A stretch of 64,000 nt of DNA from Actinomyces sp. HMSC035G02 (GTDB lineage Bacteria; Actinomycetota; Actinomycetes; Actinomycetales; Actinomycetaceae), in contig KV835868.1 in assembly GCA_001838165.1 (NCBI GenBank), forward strand, positions 172,585-236,584. The letters are read 5' to 3'. Made by a program: the position numbers and the translations under genes. This document shows positions 50,760-59,929 of the stretch, piece by piece (position 1 is the stretch's first letter; each line of letters starts with the position of its first letter). Below the pieces are notes generated by a model that was not told where the DNA came from, ran no database searches, and saw only the letters and a list, made by a program, of their open reading frames with translations.

Positions 50760-52111
50760 TCCTTCCCCTTGAAGCGTCCCCGGCCTCGTCACCGCTGGAC
50801 GTGCCCTCCGTCGCGCTTCTGATCCTCGCCGTCATCGCCCTGGCCTCGGCGTCCTTCGCGCAGAGCGTCGAGCAGGCCATTCAACGCCTGACCCTGGCCG
50901 GCGTCGAGGACCTCATCGAGGAGGAGCGGCGCAATGCGCGCGTCCTCTACGGGCTCGTGGATCGCCGTCGGCGCACCCTGCTGTCGCTGCGTGCTTTCCG
51001 TACGTTCTGGCAGGTCGTCTACGCGGTCATGGGCACGATCGTCCTGGTCGGCACGAACCTGCCGTGGTGGGCCGTCGCCCTCATCGCGGTCTTCGTGATC
51101 GCGGCCATCCAGCTGGTCTTCGTCTCCTTCCTGCCCGCCCAGTGGGGTGCGCGCAACCCCGAGGGCATCGCGCTGGCGGGCACCAGATTCGCGGACCGCC
51201 TCGCGCGCCTCAGCCACCTGGTGGACCCCCTCCTGACCCGCGTGCGCTCCTCTCGTCCCGCGCCAGAACCCACCGAGGCCCAGGCGCGCGCCGAGCTCAT
51301 CTCCGACCTGCGTGAGATCGTTGACGAGGTCGGCGAACCCGAGAGCTTCGAGGAAGAGGACCGCGACATGGTCCGCTCCGTCCTCGACCTCGGGCACACG
51401 CTCGTGCGCGAGGTCATGGTGCCGCGTACCGACATGGTGACCATCGACGCCGACACGCCCGCACCCTCCGCCCTGCGCCTGTTCGTGCGCTCCGGCTTCT
51501 CCCGCGTGCCCGTCGTCGGCGACGACGTGGACGATATTCGCGGCATCCTGTACTTCAAGGACCTCGTCTCGCGCTGGGAGGCCACGGGCGGCCAGCTCGA
51601 CATGCGCGCCGAGCAGATGATGCGCCCCGCCGAATACGCCGTCGAAATGAAGCCCGCGGACGACATGCTGCGCCAGATGCAGGCCGAGCGCTTCCACATG
51701 GCGATCGTCATCGACGAGTACGGCGGCGTCGCGGGCCTCGTCACCCTCGAGGACATCCTCGAGGAGGTCGTCGGCGAACTCACCGACGAGCACGACCGCC
51801 ACTCCATCGAACCCGAGGAAGTCGAGCCGGGCGTGTGGCGCGTTCCCGCGCGCTACCCGATCTCCGAGCTGGGCGAGCTCCTCGACCGCGAGATCGAAGA
51901 CGAGGACGTCGACTCCGTCGGTGGCCTGCTCGCCAAGGCGATTGGGCGGGTTCCCCTGCCCGGCGCGACAGGAACCCTCGCCGGCGTCATGATGACGGCG
52001 GAAGAGGCGCGCGGGCGCCGCCGCCAAGTCTCCACGATCCTGTGCCGACTCGACCCCGACGCGCAGCTCCTGACCCCCGACCTCAACCCCGCCGACGACA
52101 AGGACAACTGA
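50756..52111 (+). CDS. CNNM/CorC-family protein of the phoH-ybeY-era operon
   Basis: A 451-aa DUF21-CBS-CorC protein. After a short leader the N-terminal membrane domain has four hydrophobic segments (VALLILAVIALASASFA, VVYAVMGTIVLVG, WWAVALIAVFVIAAIQLVF). Two CBS domains follow (MVPRTDMVTIDAD, FSRVPVVGDDVDDIRGILYF, DEYGGVAGLVTLEDILEEVV) and then a CorC_HlyC domain. The start is the ATG overlapping the ybeY stop; the longer frame from 50222 is a read-through. A copy of the 14-mer core encodes SPASS in the leader. Ion efflux is inferred from the family. Confidence 0.9.
   Translation: MILPLEASPASSPLDVPSVALLILAVIALASASFAQSVEQAIQRLTLAGVEDLIEEERRNARVLYGLVDRRRRTLLSLRAFRTFWQVVYAVMGTIVLVGTNLPWWAVALIAVFVIAAIQLVFVSFLPAQWGARNPEGIALAGTRFADRLARLSHLVDPLLTRVRSSRPAPEPTEAQARAELISDLREIVDEVGEPESFEEEDRDMVRSVLDLGHTLVREVMVPRTDMVTIDADTPAPSALRLFVRSGFSRVPVVGDDVDDIRGILYFKDLVSRWEATGGQLDMRAEQMMRPAEYAVEMKPADDMLRQMQAERFHMAIVIDEYGGVAGLVTLEDILEEVVGELTDEHDRHSIEPEEVEPGVWRVPARYPISELGELLDREIEDEDVDSVGGLLAKAIGRVPLPGATGTLAGVMMTAEEARGRRRQVSTILCRLDPDAQLLTPDLNPADDKDN
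50777..50790 (-). repeat. Dispersed 14-mer, 13-base core (reverse) in CNNM leader
   Basis: GACGAGGCCGGGG then A on the reverse strand, encoding SPASS just before the first membrane segment. Confidence 0.6.
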
Positions 52112-52112
52112 C

Positions 52113-53327
52113 ATGCGATTCCCCTCCGACGACGAACTCATGGCCGGCCCCAACGCCTTCGGGGACGCGCGCATTGAGGTCGAACCCGACGCGGCCGACC
52201 CGGAAGCCGATGCTCGCGCGCAGATCGACGCCGGCCTCGGCGAAGACGTCGAGGACGAGGCCGGGGAAGAGCCCGGCGACGACGAGGATTCCGACGAAGA
52301 GTACGAGGACCTCGAGGGCCTGGAAGACGAGGAGGACGCCGACCTCGATGCCTTCGAGGCGCTGACCTCGCTCGCATCCCTGCGCGAGGACGCGGCCGCG
52401 ACCATCGAGATGCCGGACTTCCCGGAGGACTTCCGCGCCGGCTTCGTGTCGATCGTTGGGCGCCCCAACGTCGGCAAGTCGACCCTGACGAACGCGCTGG
52501 TCGGGCGCAAGATCGCGATCACCTCGGGCCGTCCTGAGACGACGCGCCACAACATCCGCGGCATCGTGCACGGGGATAACTACCAGCTGGTTCTCGTGGA
52601 CACCCCCGGATACCACCGCCCGCGCACGCTGCTGGGCAAGCGACTCAATGACATGGTGCGCGAGGCCCTCTCCGAGGTCGACGTCGTGCTTTTCTGCCTG
52701 CCCGCCGACCAGCGCATCGGCCCCGGCGACCAGTTCATCGCACGCGAGCTGCGCGGCATCAAGCGCCCGATCATCGCGGTGGCGACCAAGTGCGATGCCG
52801 TGCCGCGCGACCGCGTCATGAAGCACCTGCTGTCCATCGAGAAGCTGGGGGAGTGGGCCGCCATCGTCCCCGTCTCCTCCGTGGAGGGCAAGGGCATCGA
52901 CCACCTGCGCGAGGTGCTCGCGCAGACTGTGCCGCTGTCGCCGCCGCTGTACCCCGAGGGTGACGTCACCGACGAGTCCCGTGACACCCTGATCGCCGAG
53001 TTCATCCGCGAGGCTGCCCTGGAGGGCGTGCGCGACGAACTGCCTCATTCCCTGGCCGTCCAGGTTGAGGAGATCATCGAGAGGCCGCGCCGCGAGGGTG
53101 ACGACCGCCCGCCCATGCTCGACATTCATGTGAACGTCTACGTTGAGCGCGACTCCCAGAAGGCCATCATCATCGGCCGCAAGGGCTCGCGCCTCAAGCA
53201 GATCGGCACCCAGGCCCGCGCCCACATCGAGGAGCTGTTGGGCCGCCGCGTCTACCTTGACCTGCACGTGCGCACCGCGAAGGACTGGCAGTCTGACCCG
53301 AAGATGCTGGGGCGCCTTGGTTTCTGA
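52113..53327 (+). CDS. era: GTPase Era with long acidic N-terminal extension
   Basis: A 404-aa ribosome-assembly GTPase. The G domain starts near residue 107 with GRPNVGKSTLTN (G1), ETTRHNIRG (G2 region), DTPGYHRP (G3) and TKCDAV in place of the usual NKxD (G4). The C-terminal KH domain (IIIGRKGSRLKQIG) binds 16S rRNA. The first 105 residues are an extra acidic, disordered tail with runs of Asp and Glu that ordinary Era proteins of about 300 aa lack; a dispersed 14-mer core encodes DEAGE in it. The ATG lies one base after the CNNM stop. Confidence 0.93.
   Translation: MRFPSDDELMAGPNAFGDARIEVEPDAADPEADARAQIDAGLGEDVEDEAGEEPGDDEDSDEEYEDLEGLEDEEDADLDAFEALTSLASLREDAAATIEMPDFPEDFRAGFVSIVGRPNVGKSTLTNALVGRKIAITSGRPETTRHNIRGIVHGDNYQLVLVDTPGYHRPRTLLGKRLNDMVREALSEVDVVLFCLPADQRIGPGDQFIARELRGIKRPIIAVATKCDAVPRDRVMKHLLSIEKLGEWAAIVPVSSVEGKGIDHLREVLAQTVPLSPPLYPEGDVTDESRDTLIAEFIREAALEGVRDELPHSLAVQVEEIIERPRREGDDRPPMLDIHVNVYVERDSQKAIIIGRKGSRLKQIGTQARAHIEELLGRRVYLDLHVRTAKDWQSDPKMLGRLGF
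52254..52266 (+). repeat. Dispersed 14-mer, 13-base core in era extension
   Basis: GACGAGGCCGGGG then A, encoding DEAGE in the acidic N-terminal extension of Era. Confidence 0.6.
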
Positions 53328-55794
53328 CATTCCCAGCGTCATCCGTGTGCGCGGCGCCCGCGTCCACAACCTGAAAAACGTGGACGTCGACGTTCCTCTG
53401 AATACGTTCGTCGCAGTCGCGGGCGTGTCTGGGTCGGGTAAATCCTCCCTGGCCCTGGGCACGCTCTACGCCGAGGGGTCTCGGCGCTACCTGGAGTCCC
53501 TGGCGACCTACACGCGCAGGCGTATCTCCCAGGCAGCCAAGGCCTCGGTCGACGAGGTCGCGCATGTGCCCGCCGCGCTCGCGCTGCGCCAGCGCCCAGG
53601 TGTGCCCGACGTGCGCTCCACCTTCGGTACGGCGACGGAGCTTCTCAACCACCTGCGCCTGCTGTTCTCACGCGTTGGCTCCTACCTGTGCCCCAATGGG
53701 CACCGCGTCCCGCCCTCGCGCAACGTGGCCCTAGAAGTGCCTCTCACGTGCCCGCAGTGTGCGGATTCCTTCTACGGCCTCGGTGCGGAGGAGATGGCAT
53801 TTAACTCGGGCGGCGCGTGCCCGGTGTGTGAGGGGACGGGCGTCCAGCGCGTCGTCAACCGAGCGTCCCTCGTGCCCGATGAATCCCTCACTATTGACGA
53901 GGGCGCGGTTTCCCCGTGGGGATCCCTCATGTGGAAGCTCATGAAGGATGTCGCCCGCGAAATGGGCGTGCGCACGAACGTGCCCTTCCGGGACCTGAGT
54001 GATGCGGAGAAGGCAATCGTCTACGAGGGGCCCGCCGAGAAACGGCACATTGTCGTTGCTACCAAGACCGGTGGTGCGGAGCTGGACTTCACCTACTTCA
54101 ATGCGGTCGCCACGGTCGAAAACGCCTTGGCGAAGGCGAAAGACGAGAAGGCTCTCGCCCGCGTGGACAAATACCTCATCACTCGCACGTGCCCCGCGTG
54201 CGACGGCACGCGTCTGGGGGAGCGTGTGCGCTCCACGCTCATCGAGGGCATCGACCTGGGTGAGGCCTCGCGCCTCATGCTCACGGAGCTGCGCGAGTGG
54301 GTCCAGCGCGTCCCCGGCCTCGTTCCGGATGAGGTAGCTCCCATGGCCCGCGTCATCGTCGAGGAGATGACCGAGCCGATGGATCGCCTCGTGCAGCTCG
54401 GCCTGTCCTACCTGTCCCTTGACCGCGCGTCCTCGACGTTGTCCAACGGTGAGCGCCAGCGCGTGCAGCTCGCCCGTGCCGTACGCAACCGGACGACCGG
54501 GGTCCTCTACGTGCTGGACGAGCCGACCATTGGCCTACACCCCTCCAACGTCGACGGCGTCCTGGCGATTATCCGGGAACTCCTCGCCGACGGGAATTCC
54601 GCTGTCGTCGTCGACCATGACACACGTGTCCTCGCAGCCGCGGATCACCTGATCGAGATCGGACCCGGAGCGGGAGCAGACGGTGGTCGCGTCATCTTCC
54701 AGGGCCCCATCAACGAGGCCTCCCACGCCCCCGCGTCCCGCATCGGCCCGTACATGGCTGGGGTCCGTCGGGTTGAGCGTGCAGCGGGGGAGTCGGATCA
54801 GGGCACGGATATTGACGGGCGCGGTGCGCTTCACCTGGAGACTAACCAGATCCACACGGTGCGGCCCCTGAGTGTTGATATTCCGCTGGGTTCGTTGACG
54901 GCCGTCACGGGCGTCAGTGGGTCGGGTAAGACGACACTCGTCCTTGAGTCGCTGGTTCCAGCGCTGCGTGCGCGCCTGGCGGGTGACCCGCTGCCCGCGC
55001 ACGTGCGCGACGTGGATGCCGCCGGTATCTCACGGGTGAACCTGATCGACGCGACGCCGATCGGAGTGAACGTGCGCTCGACCGTGGCCACGTACTCCGG
55101 TGTCCTGGATGAGCTGCGCCGGGCGTTTGCGCGTACCGAGGAGGCTCAGGCTGCTGGGCTGAAGCCCGGCGCCTTCTCCTACAACACGGGTTCGCTTCGA
55201 TGCCCCACGTGCGACGGTACCGGGCAGATCACCCTGGATGTGCAATTTTTGCCCGACGTGGACATTGAGTGCACAGATTGTCGAGGGAGCCGCTACGGCG
55301 CGCAGGCGTCGCAGATCCGCCGCGATGGGCTGAGCCTGCCCGATATCATGGCGATGAGCGTGGACGAGGCAAGGATGGCCGTGCGTGGGCTGAAGAAAGC
55401 GGGCGCGCTCCTCGAGACCCTGGCCGGCCTCGGCCTGGGCTACCTGACGCTGGGGGAGGCCACTCCCGCCCTCTCTGGTGGCGAGGCCCAGCGCCTCAAG
55501 CTTGCCTCCGAAATGGGTAGGCGCCAGGAGGGCACTCTCTTCGTCTTCGACGAGCCGACGATCGGCCTGCACCCGGATGATGTGCAGGTCCTCCTGAACG
55601 TGCTCCAGCACCTCATTGAGCGTGGAGCGACGGTCCTCGTCATCGAGCACGACCTGGACCTGATCCGTTGCGCTGACTGGGTCATTGATATGGGCCCGGG
55701 CGGCGGCATGGAGGGCGGCCGCATCGTCGCACAGGGGACGCCGACCGATATTGCAGCTAACGAGGCCTCGGTGACGGGACGCTACCTGCGCTGA
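53317..55794 (+). CDS. UvrA-like ABC ATPase (short form)
   Basis: An 825-aa relative of excinuclease subunit UvrA, about 130 residues shorter than canonical UvrA. Both ATP sites are intact: VSGSGKSSLALGTLY with the distal LSNGERQRVQLARA and VLDEPTIGLHPSN, then VSGSGKTTLVLES with LSGGEAQRLKLASE and VFDEPTIGLHPDD. Zinc-type motifs CPVCEGTG, CPACDGTR, CPTCDGTGQ and CTDCRG are present. Such proteins act in DNA repair or drug tolerance. The start is uncertain: the TTG at 53317 overlaps the end of era by 11 bases and is the only initiator just before the conserved SVIRVRGARVHNL. No UvrB or UvrC is in the window. Confidence 0.85.
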   Translation: MVSDIPSVIRVRGARVHNLKNVDVDVPLNTFVAVAGVSGSGKSSLALGTLYAEGSRRYLESLATYTRRRISQAAKASVDEVAHVPAALALRQRPGVPDVRSTFGTATELLNHLRLLFSRVGSYLCPNGHRVPPSRNVALEVPLTCPQCADSFYGLGAEEMAFNSGGACPVCEGTGVQRVVNRASLVPDESLTIDEGAVSPWGSLMWKLMKDVAREMGVRTNVPFRDLSDAEKAIVYEGPAEKRHIVVATKTGGAELDFTYFNAVATVENALAKAKDEKALARVDKYLITRTCPACDGTRLGERVRSTLIEGIDLGEASRLMLTELREWVQRVPGLVPDEVAPMARVIVEEMTEPMDRLVQLGLSYLSLDRASSTLSNGERQRVQLARAVRNRTTGVLYVLDEPTIGLHPSNVDGVLAIIRELLADGNSAVVVDHDTRVLAAADHLIEIGPGAGADGGRVIFQGPINEASHAPASRIGPYMAGVRRVERAAGESDQGTDIDGRGALHLETNQIHTVRPLSVDIPLGSLTAVTGVSGSGKTTLVLESLVPALRARLAGDPLPAHVRDVDAAGISRVNLIDATPIGVNVRSTVATYSGVLDELRRAFARTEEAQAAGLKPGAFSYNTGSLRCPTCDGTGQITLDVQFLPDVDIECTDCRGSRYGAQASQIRRDGLSLPDIMAMSVDEARMAVRGLKKAGALLETLAGLGLGYLTLGEATPALSGGEAQRLKLASEMGRRQEGTLFVFDEPTIGLHPDDVQVLLNVLQHLIERGATVLVIEHDLDLIRCADWVIDMGPGGGMEGGRIVAQGTPTDIAANEASVTGRYLR

Positions 55795-55822
55795 GACTGC
55801 CTCACGGGGAAACCTAATAGAC

Positions 55823-55880
55823 GTGCGGACGACTCCCGCACGCAACACAGTGCCCGGCTGCCGTGAGGCAGCCGGGCACT
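55823..55880. terminator. Two successive hairpins between uvrA-like gene and lutC
   Basis: GTGCGG/CCGCAC (55823-55841) is followed by a perfect 14-bp stem starting AGTGCCCGGCTGCC with a GTGA loop (55849-55880). The latter is the probable bidirectional terminator for these convergent genes. Confidence 0.78.
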
Positions 55881-55897
55881 CTTGCGTCGTGATCAGA

Positions 55898-56572
55898 TTA
55901 CTTGACGATGACGACTCGCAGGAAGCGAGGGCCGTGCACGCCGTTGACGCGGACAAGCTCGATGTCGGAGGTCGCCGAGCCGCCGGCGAGCCAGGTCATC
56001 GGACGGGTTGGGTTCTTGCCGAGGATCTCGACGGCCTGCGGCACCGTGGGAACAATGTCGGAGGCGCGCAGGACGACGACGTGCGTGTCGGGTACGAGCG
56101 TGATCGCGCGGCGACCCTGGTCGGGCTCGCCGTCGAGGACGATGGTGCCGGACAGAGAGATCGCAACGCGGCAGCGCGTGACGACGGCATCGATCTGGTC
56201 GAGCTCCAGCGTCGGGATGGCTTGCTCGCGGCTGTCCTCGCGCACCGTGCGGCCGTCGCGGGCGGCGGCCTTCTTGAAGACGTCATCCAGGCCGGTGGGG
56301 ACCACGACGGAGGTAGCCTCCTTGTCCGCCAGGTACTTCGAGACAGCGTCGGCGGCCTCGTCATCGCTGGAGACCACGACGACCTGCGCGGAGTAGTCCT
56401 CGAGCGTCTCGATCATTTCCTCGACGACCGCGTCGGAGCCGGGCGCGTGCTCGGTGGAGCGGATGTAGTCGCGGGGGATCGGACGCACCGGACGGTCCTG
56501 CTGGGAACGAGAGATGGCGTCGCGTGCGCGAGCCAGGATCGCGGTCTTCGCGTCCATGGTGGTGGTGCTCAT
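55898..56572 (-). CDS. lutC: Lactate utilization protein C (LUD domain)
   Basis: A 224-aa LUD-domain protein, third subunit of the LutABC complex that oxidises L-lactate to pyruvate. The C-terminal LUD signature covers ISLSGTIVLDGEPDQGRRAITLVPDTHVVVL. The N-terminus MDAKTAILARARDAI is as in LutC/YkgG. It is one base downstream of lutB on the same strand, completing the lutABC order. Confidence 0.9.
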   Translation of the reverse strand: MSTTTMDAKTAILARARDAISRSQQDRPVRPIPRDYIRSTEHAPGSDAVVEEMIETLEDYSAQVVVVSSDDEAADAVSKYLADKEATSVVVPTGLDDVFKKAAARDGRTVREDSREQAIPTLELDQIDAVVTRCRVAISLSGTIVLDGEPDQGRRAITLVPDTHVVVLRASDIVPTVPQAVEILGKNPTRPMTWLAGGSATSDIELVRVNGVHGPRFLRVVIVK

Positions 56573-56573
56573 G

Positions 56574-58196
56574 TCACGCCTCCTTCGGGGTCGTGTTGGT
56601 GGTCATGCCGTGCTCGGACGCGAGCGGGATGCCCGTCGCGGGGGCGTCGGTGCGAGGCGCGTTGGCGTCGGAATCCTTGTGAGTGCGCTTCCACCACTGA
56701 CGGAAGGTCTCCTTGGGGGCGACCGGCAGGTCGCGCGCGCGGGTCCACAGCGAGGCCGGGAAGGGCAGCGCGCCAATCGCGCCCTTCTTCGCGAAGAGGC
56801 GCGTCGCCTTGGTCGGCATGTTCGCGGCCTTCCACAGCTTCGCGTTCGACATGACCGGGGTGGTCACGCCCATCGCGAGGTCCCACACGTCCGGCACAAG
56901 GTTGCGCTTGACGTCGACCGTGCGCGCACGCATGTGAATGAGGATCGTGGGGATGTCGATCTTGACGGGGCAGACCTCGCCGCACGCTCCACACAGGGAG
57001 GACGCGAAGGGCAGGGTGTGCACCGGGTCGTGCTCGTCGAGGCCCTGGGTGAGCTGCGGCGTCAGGATCGCGCCAATGGGGCCCGGGTAGACGGAGCCGT
57101 AGGCGTGGCCGGAGGTGTGCTGGTACACCGGGCAGATGTTCATGCACGAGCCGCAGCGGATGCAGGCGAGGGCCTGGCGTCCGATTGGGTCGGCGAGGAC
57201 CTTGGTGCGGCCGTTGTCCATGAGGATCAGATGGAATTCCTGGGGGCCGTCGCCGGGGGTGACGCCCGTCCACATGGAGGTGTAGGGGTTCATACGCTCG
57301 CCGGTGGCGGAACGAGGCAGGAGCTGGGAGAAGATCTCGATGTCCTGGAAGCGGGGAACCAGCTTCTCGATGCCCATCAGGGTGATGAGCGTGTCGGGCA
57401 GGGTCAGACACATGCGGCCGTTGCCCTCGGATTCGAAGATCGAGACGGTGCCGGTTTCCGCGACGCCCATGTTGGTGCCGGAGACAGCAACCTTGGCGTG
57501 CAGGAACTTCTTACGCAGGTGGGAGCGTGCCGCCGCGGTTAGCTCGGTCGGGTCGTCGGAGAGGTCGCGAGGAGCGTCCTCCATGCGATCCAGGAAGATG
57601 CCGCGGACCTCGGAACGGTTGCGGTGGATCGCGGGGACCACGATGTGGCTGGGCATGTCGTCGGCCAGCTGGACGATCATCTCGGCGAGGTCGGTCTCGC
57701 GAGCGTGAATGCCCTGTTCCTTCAGGTACTCGTTGAGGTTTGTCTCCTGGGTGGCCATGGACTTGACCTTGACGATCTCGTCGACACCCTTGGACTTGAT
57801 GATGTCTGCGATGATGCGGTTGGCCTCGTGCTTGTCGCGCGCCCAGTGGACGATGCCGCCGCGGGCGGTCACGTTGCGCTCGAACTCTTCGAGGAGCTCG
57901 GGCATGCGGGACTCGACCTCGAACTTGACGGCCTCGGCGGCGTTACGCAGATCCTCCCAGTCCGGCATCTCCGCGACGCGCTGTCCGCGCTTGGTGCGGA
58001 TCGTACGGGTGGCGTGACCCAGGTTGCGGCGCATCTGGGTGTTGGCCAGCGTCTTGTGGGCGCCTTCCGGGAAAGTGGGGCCCCAGCGGAGGGTGTCCTC
58101 CGGGATGGAGACGGTGGTGCGCCAGCCGCCGGTGTGTGCCTGGGCGTTTGCGTCGTCAGAGACGACGCCGGGCATGCCGATGAAAGTTTCAGACAT
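56574..58196 (-). CDS. lutB: Lactate utilization iron-sulfur protein B
   Basis: A 540-aa LutB subunit. An N-terminal LUD domain (VKVKSMATQETNLNEYL, FLHAKVAVSGTNMGVAETG) precedes two 4Fe-4S clusters with CIRCGSCMNICPVYQ and CGACGEVCPVKID. The C-terminal 60 residues extend past the usual LutB end with a Thr/Asp/Ala-rich tail. One base separates its start region from lutA's stop, so the three are co-translated. Cytoplasmic electron transfer from lactate is the expected role. Confidence 0.93.
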   Translation of the reverse strand: MSETFIGMPGVVSDDANAQAHTGGWRTTVSIPEDTLRWGPTFPEGAHKTLANTQMRRNLGHATRTIRTKRGQRVAEMPDWEDLRNAAEAVKFEVESRMPELLEEFERNVTARGGIVHWARDKHEANRIIADIIKSKGVDEIVKVKSMATQETNLNEYLKEQGIHARETDLAEMIVQLADDMPSHIVVPAIHRNRSEVRGIFLDRMEDAPRDLSDDPTELTAAARSHLRKKFLHAKVAVSGTNMGVAETGTVSIFESEGNGRMCLTLPDTLITLMGIEKLVPRFQDIEIFSQLLPRSATGERMNPYTSMWTGVTPGDGPQEFHLILMDNGRTKVLADPIGRQALACIRCGSCMNICPVYQHTSGHAYGSVYPGPIGAILTPQLTQGLDEHDPVHTLPFASSLCGACGEVCPVKIDIPTILIHMRARTVDVKRNLVPDVWDLAMGVTTPVMSNAKLWKAANMPTKATRLFAKKGAIGALPFPASLWTRARDLPVAPKETFRQWWKRTHKDSDANAPRTDAPATGIPLASEHGMTTNTTPKEA

Positions 58197-58197
58197 G

Positions 58198-58995
58198 TCA
58201 GATCACCTGTGCGCTTTCGGGTGCGAAGGAGATGTTGCCCTCGAAGGGCTGATCCTTGGTGGATGCCAGGATCTCGGCGAGGTGCATCGGGCGGATGCCC
58301 GAGTTGAGACGCGAGAGGCCGCCGCCGACGTGCATGAGGCACGAGTAGTCGCCCATGACGAGGACCTCGGCGCGCGTGGACATCACGTTGGTGACCTTGT
58401 CCGCGAGCATCGAGGTGGAGGTCTCGGAGTTCTTCATGGCGAAGGTGCCGCCGAAACCGCAGCAGACCTCGGCGTCGGGCAGGTCGACGAGGGTCAGGCC
58501 CTCGACGGCGCGGAGGAGGCGGTACGGGCGGTCGCCGACCTTGGCGACGCGTAGCGAGTGGCAGGTCGGGTGGTAGGTGACGGTATGGGGGAAGTAGGCA
58601 CCCACGTCCTCGAGGCCCAGAACGTCGGTGATGAGCTCGGTGAGGTCGTAGGTGTGCTCAGCGATGCGCTGGGACTGCTTCGCGAGCTCCTTGTCGCCCA
58701 CGTGCTCGGCGACGACCTTCTGCTCGTGGCGCGCTGCACCGGTGCAGGAGCCGGAGGGGACGACGATGGCGTCCCACTGGCCGTCGAGCACGGGCTCGAA
58801 GGTCTTGACGTGGTTGCGGGTAATCTTTGCGGCGTCTTCGAAGTAGCCGGTGTTTGCGTGCATCTGTCCGCAGCAGACCTGGTCTTCAGGGAAGACGACC
58901 TCGTGGCCGAGGCGTTCAAGCAGGGTCACTGTAGCCTGGGCAGCCTGGGGGAACATGACGTCTGCCAGGCAGGTGGAAAAGAGAGCGATGCGCAC
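58198..58995 (-). CDS. lutA: Lactate utilization protein A (CCG domain)
   Basis: A 265-aa LutA subunit with two cysteine-rich CCG motifs, CCGQMHANTGY near residue 41 and CCGFGGTFAMKNSE near 178, which bind an iron-sulfur cluster as in glycolate oxidase GlpC/GlcF relatives. The start is a GTG at 58995 behind AAGGA. It is the first gene of lutABC; a lactate permease gene lies about 4 kb upstream beyond the toxin cassette. Confidence 0.92.
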   Translation of the reverse strand: MRIALFSTCLADVMFPQAAQATVTLLERLGHEVVFPEDQVCCGQMHANTGYFEDAAKITRNHVKTFEPVLDGQWDAIVVPSGSCTGAARHEQKVVAEHVGDKELAKQSQRIAEHTYDLTELITDVLGLEDVGAYFPHTVTYHPTCHSLRVAKVGDRPYRLLRAVEGLTLVDLPDAEVCCGFGGTFAMKNSETSTSMLADKVTNVMSTRAEVLVMGDYSCLMHVGGGLSRLNSGIRPMHLAEILASTKDQPFEGNISFAPESAQVI

Positions 58996-59241
58996 TGGGG
59001 GATCCTTCCTCGTGGGTGCTGTTCAGCTCAGGTTATGACTGGGTCCGAGGTCCCAGCGACCGTTTTTGTGCAGACAACTGAGGCGAGGTCGATTTATCCG
59101 CTGGTTTTTGCGGAAAAATCTCCCCGAGTGATCAACGAAAATTAGCCTCTCATTGGGCGTTTTAGGGCCTTCGGGGCGCGACTTAGCTCAGGGTGAGTTT
59201 TCGTTTTTCAGTTTTGCGATGGATGCGTGTGTGCAAGAGGT
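58996..59241. promoter_or_regulatory. Upstream region of lutA
   Basis: About 245 bases with no gene. It contains an imperfect inverted repeat CGAAAA...TTTTCG around 59132-59212 and several AT-rich runs. The lutA promoter must lie here; no operator could be named. Confidence 0.35.
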
Positions 59242-59275
59242 CGCCCCTGCCTCGAAAATGGACGAGGCAGGGGCG
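59242..59275. terminator. Hairpin after lipoprotein genes, related to the 14-mer
   Basis: GCCCCTGCCTC pairs with GAGGCAGGGGC. The right arm belongs to GACGAGGCAGGGGC (59261-59274), one base different from the dispersed 14-mer. It ends the toxin/lipoprotein unit. Confidence 0.6.
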
Positions 59276-59307
59276 CGGTGGACAAGGAAGAATGGCGCCC
59301 GAGGGGA

Positions 59308-59862
59308 TTAGGGGTGGCCGATCGCTGTGAGGACGAGCAGCTGGCAGTCCTTGGACACCGCTATAGCACTGATGGGCAGGGTTTTGAAATCGCGATTCCC
59401 CTTACCCTTCTCAGGGGGAAGGATGGCGTTAGCATGCTCGGGGTTGATCGTCGAGAAATGGCAGTTCTTGGGCACGGACTTGTGGAGCCGCGGATCGACT
59501 CCGGGCAGAACGCTCGCGTCCCCGGTTGATCCTTCCATGAGGGTGTCGATCGTCGTGGTGGGGACGGTGGCGACTCCGGTCAACCAGTATTCGGGATCCT
59601 GCTCGAGGGCGTGGAGGATTCCCGAATGGGTGCGAGCGGTAACCACGTTGCCGTTGGTTGCTTGCATTCCCGGCCAGCGCTCGTTGAATGAGTCGAGGCG
59701 TGTCTGCACCTTCGTCTTGCGGTCGCTCGTGTAGGTGAATGGGGCGAAGCGCGGATCCTGTAAACCGCTCACGTGGGAATAATCGTTCGCGAACGGGTTG
59801 CACGCAGCCGTGAGTGCCGCGACCGCGAGTAGGGGCACGATGGTCTTGAGAGGGTGCTTCAT
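59308..59862 (-). CDS. Cassette lipoprotein 1
   Basis: A 184-aa lipoprotein. The signal MKHPLKTIVPLLAVAALTAAC ends in a LTAAC lipobox, so it is anchored in the outer face of the membrane. The body is paralogous to the next two genes: FTYTSDRKTKVQTRLDSFN, WLTGVATVPTTTIDTL, LPGVDPRLHKSVP and SKDCQLLVLTAIG. It is the most divergent of the three. The start was set at the lipoprotein signal, not the longer frame to 59949. It is the last gene of the toxin cassette. An immunity or decoy role is inferred from position. Confidence 0.7.
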   Translation of the reverse strand: MKHPLKTIVPLLAVAALTAACNPFANDYSHVSGLQDPRFAPFTYTSDRKTKVQTRLDSFNERWPGMQATNGNVVTARTHSGILHALEQDPEYWLTGVATVPTTTIDTLMEGSTGDASVLPGVDPRLHKSVPKNCHFSTINPEHANAILPPEKGKGNRDFKTLPISAIAVSKDCQLLVLTAIGHP

Positions 59863-59896
59863 ATTTATCCTTGGGTGGATCCTTTGGGCGCTCCAT

Positions 59897-59910
59897 GACG
59901 AGGCCGGGCG
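59897..59910 (+). repeat. Dispersed 14-mer, partial copy
   Basis: GACGAGGCCGGGCG, one G short of the core, between lipoprotein genes 1 and 2. Confidence 0.4.
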
Positions 59911-59929
59911 TGTTCGAGGGGAGCCTGTT

